Below, piece after piece: positions 34,754 through 43,250 of a stretch of 64,000 bases of DNA (position 1 is its first letter; each line of letters starts with the position of its first letter). The notes under the pieces are model-generated. The model was given only the letters and a program-made list of their open reading frames with translations. It had not been told where the DNA came from and did no database searches. The stretch comes from an uncultured bacterium (GTDB lineage Bacteria; Bacillota; Clostridia; Oscillospirales; Acutalibacteraceae): positions 1 to 64,000 of the forward strand of contig CAJMOH010000004.1 in NCBI GenBank assembly GCA_905215055.1, read 5' to 3'. The position numbers and the translations under genes are program-made.

Positions 34754-36472
34754 ATGAAAAAACACTTGAAATCCGCGATTGCGGCGGCACTGGCGGCGGC
34801 ACTGCTGCTTGCCGGCTGTTCAGGCGGTGGGAGCTCTAGCACGTCTGGGGAAAGCTCCAACGCCTCTGAGCAGTCCACGGCGGAAACTTCCCAAACCAGT
34901 AGCGAGGGCGGTGTGGAAGTGAGCCCTGCCGGCGAGCTTCCCATTGTCAGTGAGCCTGTGGAAGTGACCTTGGCTATTGAGAAATCTGGCCAGGTGGAAG
35001 ATTATGAGGACAACAGCTTTACGAAGTACATCGAAGAAAAAACTGGAATCAAGCTGAACCTGGAAATCTACGCCGGTGATGAAGCTAACCAGAAGATGGA
35101 AGTGCTAATCGCCTCTGGCGCTGAGCTTCCCGATGCTTTCAGCGGCGGCAATTTCTTTGGCACGACGAAAGAACTGACTGTTTACCGCCATGGACAGAAC
35201 GGTTCCTTCATCCAGCTGGATGAGTTGATGGAAGAGTACGGTGTTAACATCAAAAGCATGGCCGAGCAGGCCCAGAACAAGGACCTTCTGGAGCTGATTA
35301 AATCCCCTGACGGGCACATCTACGCCCTGCCCCAGTACCACGAGCAGACCAGCAACGAGCACAGCCTGCGTTGCTACATCAACCAGACTTGGCTGGATGC
35401 CCTGAACTTGGAGAAGCCCACCACTACGGAAGAGCTGCGCGAAGTGCTGAAGGCCTTTGTAGAGGGCGACCCCAACGGCAACGGCCAGGCCGACGAAATC
35501 GGTATGATGGGCGGCGGCAACTGGCACCAGCTGGCGGCTGACTGGATTATGAACTCCTTTATCTATGATGACGGCGAGCTGCGCTGGCTGGTGGACGACG
35601 GCCAGCTGGACGTGCCCTACAACAAGGATGAGTGGAGGGAAGGCCTGCGTTATCTGAACTCTTTGGTTTCCGAAGGACTGTTTGACCCGTTGACCTTTAC
35701 CCAGGATGGCCAGGCATTTAAGTCTGTTGCTACTGCCGGCGACCGCAATACCATCGGTGTGATTTGCACCGCCGGTATGGGCCAGCTGTTCACCACCTCG
35801 ATGACCGACCGCAAGAGCGAGTATGTGCCGCTGGATCCCATGGTTGGCCCTGAGGGCGTGCAGTGGGCTGCTTACTATCCCACCCAGCCTTCTCCCATTT
35901 TTGCCATTACCAAGGATTGCGAGAACCCCGAAGTCGTATTCCGTCTGGCAGACTTCTTCTTCGACCAGGAAGCCACTCTGTTTAGCCGCTTTGGCGAGCC
36001 CGGTGTGGACTGGACGGAGCCCGATGCAAACGGTGAAGCCCTGGGCAAGGACTACGGTGCTGAGTGTACCATCAAAGCCATTCTGGTTTGGGGCGGTTCT
36101 TCCCATCATTCTCATTGGAACAATGTCACTCCCAACATCATGCTGCGCAAGTGGATGGATGGCCAGCAGTGGAACGGTGACCCCACCGACGCCGAATATA
36201 TGATTGCCCAGTCCACTGCCACCATGATTGACATGCATCCCGAAGAGGTGTGCAACCTGCTGATTTACAATACGGAGGAAGCCGAGCAGATTGCCGACAT
36301 CCAGACCACCCTGCAAACTTATGTAAAGGAGTCTATGGCCCGCTTCGCCACCGGCGACCTGAGCGTGGAGGATGATTGGGATTCCTATGTGCAGGAACTG
36401 GAGAACATTGGCCTGCAGACCTACATCGAAGTTTCCCAGCAGGCGTATGACCGCATGAATGGCAAGGAGTAA
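34754..36472 (+). CDS. Extracellular solute-binding lipoprotein (LipO/LplA-type)
   Basis: 572 aa. Signal peptide with lipobox LLLAGC (Cys about 22), a Ser/Thr/Gly linker to about residue 55, then a large binding domain with FTKYIEEKTGIKLNLEIYAG, a short calcium-site-like DPNGNGQADEIGMMG (about residue 240) as in LplA-type proteins, and WAAYYPTQPSPIFAITKDCENPE. It feeds the two upstream permeases. Its gene lies after them, unlike in the first operon, and is followed by a hairpin. Confidence 0.88.
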   Translation: MKKHLKSAIAAALAAALLLAGCSGGGSSSTSGESSNASEQSTAETSQTSSEGGVEVSPAGELPIVSEPVEVTLAIEKSGQVEDYEDNSFTKYIEEKTGIKLNLEIYAGDEANQKMEVLIASGAELPDAFSGGNFFGTTKELTVYRHGQNGSFIQLDELMEEYGVNIKSMAEQAQNKDLLELIKSPDGHIYALPQYHEQTSNEHSLRCYINQTWLDALNLEKPTTTEELREVLKAFVEGDPNGNGQADEIGMMGGGNWHQLAADWIMNSFIYDDGELRWLVDDGQLDVPYNKDEWREGLRYLNSLVSEGLFDPLTFTQDGQAFKSVATAGDRNTIGVICTAGMGQLFTTSMTDRKSEYVPLDPMVGPEGVQWAAYYPTQPSPIFAITKDCENPEVVFRLADFFFDQEATLFSRFGEPGVDWTEPDANGEALGKDYGAECTIKAILVWGGSSHHSHWNNVTPNIMLRKWMDGQQWNGDPTDAEYMIAQSTATMIDMHPEEVCNLLIYNTEEAEQIADIQTTLQTYVKESMARFATGDLSVEDDWDSYVQELENIGLQTYIEVSQQAYDRMNGKE

Positions 36473-36532
36473 TGCGCCCACTACTTTTTTGAGGAATGCG
36501 CATGGTTAAAAGAGTAAAGCGATAGGTAGATG

Positions 36533-36576
36533 GCGCCCCAAAGATTACAGCTATGGGCTATGGATTTTTGGGGCGC
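36533..36576 (+). other. Intergenic hairpin after the second binding-protein gene
   Basis: GCGCCCCAAA (36533-36542) pairs with TTTGGGGCGC (36567-36576). No T-run follows the 3' arm, so it may stabilise or partly end the upstream mRNA rather than stop the operon. Confidence 0.5.
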
Positions 36577-36602
36577 AGCCTATTGTTGGAGGAGTGAGCT
36601 TT

Positions 36603-37586
36603 GTGAATCGGAAAGAGAGAGTTTTGGCTGCGCTGCGCGGGGAGAAAACAGACCGCGTGCCCGTTAGCTTTTGGAGGCATTTCCGGGATGAAACAGGAAA
36701 ACCCCCAATGGGCCGGAAAAGCGCCCAATATCACTTGGACTTTTTTCGGGAAACCGGTGTGGATTTTGTAAAAATAATGTACGACGGGTTTACTGCTCCC
36801 TTTGCCTTTGAAAAGGTGGAGACTGTGCCAGATCTGGTGCATGCGGTTGCATCGGGGGCAAAAGAGGACTATGTCCGGGACTTGTATGAAAGGGCGGCAT
36901 GGACTTGTGAACTGCTGGGGAAGGAGGTGTGCCTCTACTTCAACATTTTCTCTTCTTTTATGCTGTTGCGGAAGATTGGAGATGGCAGGTTGGCCCAGCT
37001 TCTCAAAAAGGATAAGGGTTCTGTGCTGGGGGCTTTGGAGGAGATTACGGCAACTGTCTGCCGGGCTGAAGAGAAGATTCTACGGGACACAGACTGCCTG
37101 GGGATGTTTGTTTGCTTCCAGGGAGCAGAAGAAAATCGCTTCTCTAAGGAAGAGTATGAAGAGATAGTTCGTCCTGCTGATTTGGCGCTGTTGGAGACGG
37201 CCAACCGGCATTCTCAGTATAACATGGCCCATTTTTGCGCCTGGGATGGGAATAAGAACGATTTATCCCGTTGGAAGGATTACCCTGCCTGCGCTGTCAA
37301 CTGGGCTATCTATGTGGATGGTTTGACTTTGCCGGAGGGGAAACGCTACTTTGGCGGGCGGCCCGTGCTAGGCGGGTTTGACAACCGTGTGGGCAGTTTG
37401 CTCTACACGGGGACAAAAGAAGAAATTCAAACAGAGACGCGGCGCATCCTGCAGGAATATCGGGACGCCTTTGGAAATACCAAGGGCCTAATCCTGGGTG
37501 CAGATTGCTCCATCCTGCCGCCCTTCGAGCTGGAGCGGTTCCGCTGGGTGCGGGAAGCCGTGTGGGAGGAGGAAGAACGTGGCTGA
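36603..37586 (+). CDS. Uroporphyrinogen decarboxylase (URO-D) family protein 1
   Basis: 327 aa from GTG 36603, 9 bp after GGAGGAG; a GTG at 36594 overlaps the ribosome site. Opens NRKERVLAALRGEKTDRVPVSFWRH, the standard URO-D/MtaA-like beginning, and ends with NTKGLILGADCSILP. Relatives include haem-pathway decarboxylases and zinc-dependent corrinoid methyltransferases. A catabolic-operon position argues against haem synthesis. A second member is encoded at 40322. Substrate unknown. Confidence 0.82.
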   Translation: MNRKERVLAALRGEKTDRVPVSFWRHFRDETGKPPMGRKSAQYHLDFFRETGVDFVKIMYDGFTAPFAFEKVETVPDLVHAVASGAKEDYVRDLYERAAWTCELLGKEVCLYFNIFSSFMLLRKIGDGRLAQLLKKDKGSVLGALEEITATVCRAEEKILRDTDCLGMFVCFQGAEENRFSKEEYEEIVRPADLALLETANRHSQYNMAHFCAWDGNKNDLSRWKDYPACAVNWAIYVDGLTLPEGKRYFGGRPVLGGFDNRVGSLLYTGTKEEIQTETRRILQEYRDAFGNTKGLILGADCSILPPFELERFRWVREAVWEEEERG

Positions 37587-39027
37587 ACAAGAACTGGTTG
37601 CAAAAATCGACAAGTGGATTGAAAACCATCGGGATGAGTTTGTAGAGGATGTTGTCCGCATGGTGCGAATCAAGAGCGTTGCACAGCAGGACAGCCCCGT
37701 AAAGCCCTATGGCCCCGGCTGCCGTGAGGCGCTGCATGCCATGCTGGATTTGGGAAAAAAACATGGGTTCCTTACAGAGAATTATGAGGAATACATGGGC
37801 AGCATCGACCTGGGAACCTCCGGGGAGACCATTGGCTTTTGGGGGCATCTGGACGTGGTACCCGAAGGGGACGGATGGGATTTCCCTCCCTATGAGGGAG
37901 TGGTGAAAAACGGGATGATTATTGGCCGAGGAGCCCAGGATAACAAGGGCCAGACCATGGCAGTTTTCTATGTGATGCGCTGCATCCAGGAACTGGGAAT
38001 TCCCCTGCGGCACAATCTAAAGCTGTTTTTGGGAACAGATGAGGAGCGTGGGATGAGCGATATCCAATACTATCTGGCCCACTACCCTGCCCCGCCCTTC
38101 TCCATCATCGCAGATAGCAACTATCCTGTCTGCTATGGTGAAAAGGGGATTATCACCGCGGAGTTGATTTCGGAAGGGACAGTAAGCGGGGACATCCTCC
38201 GCTTGGAGGGCGGTACGGCGGACAACGTAGTTCCAGACGCAGCCTTGGCGGAGTTGAAAAGGACAGAGCGTGTGGAGAAAGCTCTGCCGGCCTTGCGGAA
38301 GCACTTTGCCGTAACGGAGGGGGAGAGTTCCATCCTCGTTCGGGCAAAGGGGAGCGCAGGCCACACTGCATTTCCGCAGCACAGTGTGAACGCAGTGGGC
38401 CTGCTTACGCGGGGGCTTTGCCAAAGCGGGGCCCTTGCTGAGGAAGATGAGGCCCTGCTGGCCATGGCCAACACAGTAAATGCCGATTGCTACGGAGAGG
38501 TCCTGGGGGCTGCTTGTCAGGATGAGGATTCCGGAAGAATGACCTGCGTGGGTTCCATTCTCCGGCTGGAAGAGGGCAAGGTGGCGGTTACCATTAACAT
38601 CCGGTATCCCATTTCCTGCAATGGGGAGAAGATTGTGGAAAACGTGAAGAAAGCCTGCCAGCGGCTTCATTGCCATATGGCGCTGAAAAAACTGGATGCG
38701 GCCCACCGTTTTCCGCTAAATCACCCCGTTGTGAAGATTTTGACAGACACTTACAACCAGGTGATGGGAGACAACCGGGAGCCATTTGTTTTGCCTGGCG
38801 GTACCTATTCCCGAAAGCTCCCCAATTCCATTTCCTACGGTATGGGCTTCTCTGGGGACGTTTCCAAGTTTGTGAAGGTGGATAGGAGCATTTTCCGTGA
38901 GGGGCACGGTGGCGCCCATGGACCGGATGAGTCCACTATTATCGAGCTGTTGCTGCGCTCCATCAAGATTTATGTTTTGGGGCTGCTTGCCATTGACCAC
39001 TTACAGTTTCAGGAGGCAGAACATTGA
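37579..39027 (+). CDS. M20 family dipeptidase (PepV-like)
   Basis: 482 aa from GTG 37579 (GGGAGGAGG upstream), overlapping the URO-D stop by 8 bp. Metal-site motifs: GHLDVVPEGDGWDFPPYEG (His, Asp), GAQDNKGQTM, LGTDEERGMSDIQYY (catalytic Glu) and EGHGGAHGPDE near the end (His). A lid domain lies between. PepV-type enzymes split dipeptides, including beta-alanyl and D-residue-containing ones, in the cytosol. It fits sequential peptide breakdown with the M24 and M29 enzymes. Confidence 0.88.
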   Translation: MAEQELVAKIDKWIENHRDEFVEDVVRMVRIKSVAQQDSPVKPYGPGCREALHAMLDLGKKHGFLTENYEEYMGSIDLGTSGETIGFWGHLDVVPEGDGWDFPPYEGVVKNGMIIGRGAQDNKGQTMAVFYVMRCIQELGIPLRHNLKLFLGTDEERGMSDIQYYLAHYPAPPFSIIADSNYPVCYGEKGIITAELISEGTVSGDILRLEGGTADNVVPDAALAELKRTERVEKALPALRKHFAVTEGESSILVRAKGSAGHTAFPQHSVNAVGLLTRGLCQSGALAEEDEALLAMANTVNADCYGEVLGAACQDEDSGRMTCVGSILRLEEGKVAVTINIRYPISCNGEKIVENVKKACQRLHCHMALKKLDAAHRFPLNHPVVKILTDTYNQVMGDNREPFVLPGGTYSRKLPNSISYGMGFSGDVSKFVKVDRSIFREGHGGAHGPDESTIIELLLRSIKIYVLGLLAIDHLQFQEAEH

Positions 39028-40316
39028 GACGAGAAAACAGAGAGGCAATGCTCCAAACCCTCCGGCGGGAAACGGCGCCGGCCTTGGGGTGCACGGAGCC
39101 GGTGGCGGCGGCGCTTTGCGCGGCGGGAGCCGCGGCCCAGCTGCCTGGCAGGGCGGAGGAAATGGCGCTGGAGGCCAGCGAGTACATCTTGAAAAACGCC
39201 ATGAACGTGGGGATTCCCGGAGTCAGCAGTGTGGGGCTGGAAATGGCCTGTGCCCTGGGGGCGGCAGCCGCCGCTCCGGAAAAGGGGCTGCTGGTACTGG
39301 AGGGGCTTACGGAAGAGCAGAAAGCCTATGCCCAGGAGCTTTCCACGCGGGTGAAGGTCTCCAAGGCGGATACCACAGAGAAGGTGTACCTGCGTGCTGT
39401 GGCAAGCTGCCAGGGCCATCGGGGCGAGGCCGTCATCTCCGGCAGCCATGGGCATTTCTCCAGGCTGGCGCGGGATGGCCAGGTGATCTCCTCGGATGAG
39501 GCCAAGCCTGGGGAGGCCCCGCTGGAAGCCGCCTCCCGCCCCCGCTTGACCGTGGCGGGCATCTGGGAATTTATCCAGAGCGCCACAGAGGAGGAGCTGT
39601 CCTTTTTGGACGAGACCATCGCCCTCAACAAGGCGGTGGCCCAAGAGGGCTTGCAGGGGGAATATGGCCTGCAAGTGGGGCAGAGCATCCTGAAGGAGGG
39701 GCTGCTGGGGAAAAGCCTGGCAAACCGGGCGGCGGCAGTGGCCTCCGCGGCGGCGGACGCCCGGATGTCCGGGTGCGAGAAGCCTGTGATGAGCGTGGCC
39801 GGCAGCGGCAACCAAGGGCTGACCGCCACCCTGCCGGTGATTGTCCTGGCCGAGGAAGGGCCCGAAGCCTTCCGGGAGAAGGAGCGACGCGCCCTGGCCC
39901 TGAGCATCCTGGTGACCGTCCACGCAAAGGAGTTTTTGGGGAAACTGTCGGTGCTGTGCGGCTGCTCCATCGCGGCTGCCATTGGGGTAACAGCGGCGGT
40001 GGTGTACCTGTATGGGGGCACCAGGGAGCAGGCCGAGCTGGGCATCAAGACCATGACGGCCGATATCTCCGGGATGATTTGCGACGGCGCCAAGCCTGGC
40101 TGCGCCCTGAAGATTGCCACATCGGTGGAAGCGGCCATGCGGGCCGCAAATATGGCGCTTTCCGGCCACGGGGCGAACAGCCACGATGGGATTGTGGAGC
40201 AAGACGTGGAAAACACCTTGAAAAACCTGGGAGATTTGGGTACACTGGGAATGGACAGCGCCAACCTGCTGATTTTAGACATGCTTTTGAAAAAGCAAAG
40301 AACTTCAAAGGAGTGA
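39024..40316 (+). CDS. L-cysteine desulfidase / UPF0597 (CyuA/YhaM) family protein
   Basis: 430 aa from TTG 39024 with AGGAGGC 6 bp upstream, overlapping the M20 gene by 4 bp. Fe-S ligand cysteines are visible in APALGCTEPVAAALC (about C23), LSVLCGCSIAAAIG and MICDGAKPGCALK, matching the [4Fe-4S] L-cysteine desulfidase / L-serine dehydratase alpha fold. It would break L-cysteine to pyruvate, ammonia and sulfide. In this operon it suggests that a cysteine-containing product is released by the peptidases (inference). Confidence 0.82.
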   Translation: MRRENREAMLQTLRRETAPALGCTEPVAAALCAAGAAAQLPGRAEEMALEASEYILKNAMNVGIPGVSSVGLEMACALGAAAAAPEKGLLVLEGLTEEQKAYAQELSTRVKVSKADTTEKVYLRAVASCQGHRGEAVISGSHGHFSRLARDGQVISSDEAKPGEAPLEAASRPRLTVAGIWEFIQSATEEELSFLDETIALNKAVAQEGLQGEYGLQVGQSILKEGLLGKSLANRAAAVASAAADARMSGCEKPVMSVAGSGNQGLTATLPVIVLAEEGPEAFREKERRALALSILVTVHAKEFLGKLSVLCGCSIAAAIGVTAAVVYLYGGTREQAELGIKTMTADISGMICDGAKPGCALKIATSVEAAMRAANMALSGHGANSHDGIVEQDVENTLKNLGDLGTLGMDSANLLILDMLLKKQRTSKE

Positions 40317-40321
40317 GCTGT

Positions 40322-41284
40322 ATGAACAAAGTAGAAAGAATGAAAGCCGTATTGCAAAACCGTGAGCCGGACCATGTGCCAGTAGGGTTCTGGTTCCACT
40401 ATCCCAAGGAGCTGTCCTTGGACGAGCGCGCCCAGGCCCATGTGGATTTGTGCCGGGAAGTGGGCACGTCCATCATCAAGGTGATGGACGATAACTTTGG
40501 CCGGTTCGTCACCCAGGGCATCACCATCACCAAGCCCTCCGACTGGCGGACCATCCGACTGCCTGGGAAGGACTGCTCCCACTACCGCCACATGACCGAG
40601 CTAATCCAGCGCATCCTGGAGAAGTCCGGCGGGGAGGCCATGGTGTTCCCCACCATGTGGAGCCCCTTTAAAATTGCCTCCTTTACCTACCTGTGCGCCG
40701 GCAGCACCGACCAGCAGTTCATGGAGCACTGCAAGGAAGATCCGGAATCCATCAAAGAGGGCGTGAAAATCCTGGGGGAGACCCTGCGGGAGTGGACCCG
40801 TGATTACCTGGAGCTGGGCAGCAGCGGCATTTACTATTCCGGCCAGTTCAGCGAGCCCCAGCGGTTTGACGAGGAAACCTGGTCCCAGCTGGTAAAGCCC
40901 TCCGATTTGATGGTGCTGGAAGTGGCCAAGGGGATGACGGACAAGTACAACATTGTGCACATCTGCGGCGAGGTGGAGTTTGGGTTCCAGTCCTCCCCCC
41001 GGCGGTATGCGGGGTATCCCGGCGATTTGTTCAACTGGGACGTGCACCGCACCGACCTGCCCCTGGAAGAGGGCCGGGAGGTGTTTGGAACCCCCATCCT
41101 GGGCGGCCTGGACAACCACGGTGTGCTCATTGAGGGAAGCCTGGAGGAAATCCGGGAAGAGTCCAAGCGGATTATTGGCGCCATGGGCAAGAAGGGCTTT
41201 ATGCTGGGCGCGGACTGCACCGTCCCCGCCACCATCGACTGGGCCCGCCTGAAGGCGGCGGTGGAAGCGGCCGCCGAGATGTAA
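40322..41284 (+). CDS. Uroporphyrinogen decarboxylase (URO-D) family protein 2
   Basis: 320 aa from ATG 40322. Opens MNKVERMKAVLQNREPDHVPVGFWF by position, a URO-D start, and ends GFMLGADCTVPATIDW. HICG (about 207) and PILGGLDNHGVL are the conserved blocks. It resembles the product of 36603 in overall design but is clearly divergent, so two related steps or two subunits are possible. A much longer open frame from 39773 runs antisense-phase through the previous gene and is not real. Followed 13 bp later by the aldo/keto reductase. Confidence 0.83.
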   Translation: MNKVERMKAVLQNREPDHVPVGFWFHYPKELSLDERAQAHVDLCREVGTSIIKVMDDNFGRFVTQGITITKPSDWRTIRLPGKDCSHYRHMTELIQRILEKSGGEAMVFPTMWSPFKIASFTYLCAGSTDQQFMEHCKEDPESIKEGVKILGETLREWTRDYLELGSSGIYYSGQFSEPQRFDEETWSQLVKPSDLMVLEVAKGMTDKYNIVHICGEVEFGFQSSPRRYAGYPGDLFNWDVHRTDLPLEEGREVFGTPILGGLDNHGVLIEGSLEEIREESKRIIGAMGKKGFMLGADCTVPATIDWARLKAAVEAAAEM

Positions 41285-41296
41285 GGAGGGCAGAGG

Positions 41297-42214
41297 ATGA
41301 AACAGATTGCGTTAGGGGGCGTGCTGCAAGCGTCGGCCATTGCGCTGGGGTGCATGCGCATCAACTCCCTGGATAAGAAAGAGGCCAACGTCCTGCTGAA
41401 CACCGCCCTGGAGAACGGCGTGAATTTCTTTGACCACGCAGACATCTACGGCGGGGGCAGGTCGGAGAGCTTCTTCGCGGAGGCCCTGCCCATGAGCCCG
41501 GCCATCCGGGAAAAGGTGCTCATCCAGTCCAAGTGCTCCATCCTGCCTGGGGTGGCCTATGACTGCTCGAAGGAGCACATCCTGGATTCGGTGGACGGCA
41601 TTTTAAAGCGCCTGAACACCGACTATCTGGACGTGCTGCTGCTTCACCGTCCGGACGCCCTGATGGAGCCGGAGGAGGTGGCGGAAGCGTTTTCCATCTT
41701 GAAGGAATCCGGCAAGGTGCGGCACTTTGGCGTCAGCAACCAGAACCCCGGCCAGATGGCCCTGCTGGAGCAGGCCTGCGGGGAGAAGGTGCTCATCGAC
41801 CAGCTGCAGCTGAGCATTGCCCACTGCCCCATGATTGACGAAGGGTTGAACGTGAACATCGAAAGCGAGCCCGCCGCCGTGCGCGACGGGGGAGTGCTGG
41901 ACTACTGCCGGCTGAAGGGCATCACCATCCAGGCGTGGTCCCCGTTCCAGTATGGGATGTTTGCCGGGACGTTCCTGGGCAGCGACAAGTATCCGGAGCT
42001 CAACGCCAAAATTGACGAGCTTGCGGAGAAGTACGACGCCACGCCCAACGCCATTGCCATCGCGTGGATTTTGCGGCACCCGGCGAAAATCCAGGCCATT
42101 GTGGGCACCACCAACGCCCAGCGCCTGGCCGGCATCTGCAAGGCTTCCGACATCCAGCTCACCCGCCAGGAATGGTACGCCCTGTACCTGGCCGCGGGCA
42201 AGCAGCTGCCGTAA
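41297..42214 (+). CDS. Aldo/keto reductase
   Basis: 305 aa TIM-barrel oxidoreductase. LGCMRINSLDKKEANVLLNTALENGVNFFDHADIYGGG gives Asp and Tyr of the catalytic tetrad (about D47, Y52; read as separate blocks), Lys in IQSKCSILPG and His in VLLLHRPDALM. NADPH site near the C-terminus (VGTTNAQRLAGICKASDI). Similar to YdhF/AKR11-type reductases. Last gene of the peptidase/importer operon. GGAGGGC ribosome site. Confidence 0.9.
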   Translation: MKQIALGGVLQASAIALGCMRINSLDKKEANVLLNTALENGVNFFDHADIYGGGRSESFFAEALPMSPAIREKVLIQSKCSILPGVAYDCSKEHILDSVDGILKRLNTDYLDVLLLHRPDALMEPEEVAEAFSILKESGKVRHFGVSNQNPGQMALLEQACGEKVLIDQLQLSIAHCPMIDEGLNVNIESEPAAVRDGGVLDYCRLKGITIQAWSPFQYGMFAGTFLGSDKYPELNAKIDELAEKYDATPNAIAIAWILRHPAKIQAIVGTTNAQRLAGICKASDIQLTRQEWYALYLAAGKQLP

Positions 42215-42282
42215 AATTGGGGAATACTATAGAGATGCCGCTTGTCCCGCGTTGCGCGGCAGGTGGAATCAAATTGAGGAAG

Positions 42283-42308
42283 GCCTCGCTGTTTCCGGCG
42301 GGGCTTTT
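42283..42308 (+). terminator. Weak terminator after the aldo/keto reductase
   Basis: GCCTCGC (42283-42289) pairs with GCGGGGC (42298-42304), with one G-T pair, followed by TTTT. Confidence 0.5.
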
Positions 42309-42495
42309 CCCATGCCCAAAACCATTTGAAATTGCCCCCCAGATGTAGTACAATAGGAAGCAGGGTAAGCGTAAACCCAACACCCGCCTTGCGAGGGAAG
42401 AAGAATCCTGGCACACTATAAGAGTCCAAGGAAGTACATGGCAGTACACGGTAGTGCCGGAGACTCTGAGACAGGAAGGTGGAGGCAGGGAGCAA

Positions 42496-42828
42496 ATGGA
42501 GAGTTTACAGCGAGTCAATCAAGAACAGCGGCTGGCGGAATGGGGCCGAAGGGTGGAGGCCTGTCGGAGCAGCGGGCTGCCGGTAGGTCAGTGGTGCGAG
42601 TAACATGGGATCGCGGTATCCACTTATTTTGCCTGGCAGAAGAGAGTGTTCCAGGCCTTGAAGGAAGTTCAGGAGATAACCTTCGCAGAGGTACCAGTCA
42701 TGAAGGCTTCTCCGTTTCTCGGGCATGTTGTGGCATCCTTGGAAGTCAGTGGTGTACAAATCCGGATCTACGAGGGAGCGGATAAGAATACGCTGCAGGC
42801 GCTGCTCCAGGCGGCAAAGTCATGCTGA
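42496..42828 (+). pseudogene. tnpA: IS66 TnpA with in-frame stop
   Basis: 110-codon frame from ATG 42496 (MESLQRVNQEQRLAEWGRRV) interrupted by TAA at 42601-42603, where WCE-stop-HGIAVSTYFAWQKRVFQAL shows the HTH continuing in the same frame. A GAA-to-TAA change would explain it. The small HTH accessory protein of IS66 is thus probably lost. The end overlaps tnpB by 7 bp. Confidence 0.75.
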
Positions 42829-43178
42829 GTGACTTCACAGGAGCGGAGAAGGTGTACATAGCCTGCGGGTACACGGACTTGCGCAAGGGGATCGATGGGC
42901 TGGCGGCGTTGGTGCAAAGCCAGTTCCAGCTTGACCCGTTTACCAATACGCTGTTCCTGTTCTGCGGGAGGCGGTGTGACCGGATTAAGGCGCTGTACTG
43001 GGAAGGCAACGGCTTCGTACTGCTGTACAAACGGTTGGAGAACGGGAGCTTCCAATGGCCGCGGAACGGAGAAGAGGTGCGGAAGCTGACGGCGCAGCAA
43101 TACCGCTGGCTGATGGAGGGCCTGCAAATCGACCAACCCAAGGCGCACAAAACAATGGCAGGAATGAGCATGGTTTAG
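42822..43178 (+). CDS. tnpB: IS66 accessory protein TnpB
   Basis: 118 aa, the normal length. VYIACGYTDLRKGIDGLAALV (in part), LFLFCGRRCDRIKALYWEGNGFVLLYKRLE (in part) and QYRWLMEGLQI are diagnostic of IS66 Orf2. Required with TnpC for transposition. Appears intact. Confidence 0.9.
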   Translation: MLSDFTGAEKVYIACGYTDLRKGIDGLAALVQSQFQLDPFTNTLFLFCGRRCDRIKALYWEGNGFVLLYKRLENGSFQWPRNGEEVRKLTAQQYRWLMEGLQIDQPKAHKTMAGMSMV

Positions 43179-43250
43179 AAAAAGGAAAAATGGCTGCTGG
43201 AACAGCTGCGGCTAAACCGGAAAAAGCAGTATGGATCGTCCAGCGAGCAG

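Noticed and set aside
39773..41284. A 503-aa open frame in the URO-D region
   Set aside because: Its first 180 codons are out of frame over the cysteine-desulfidase gene; the supported start is ATG 40322 with the normal family N-terminus.
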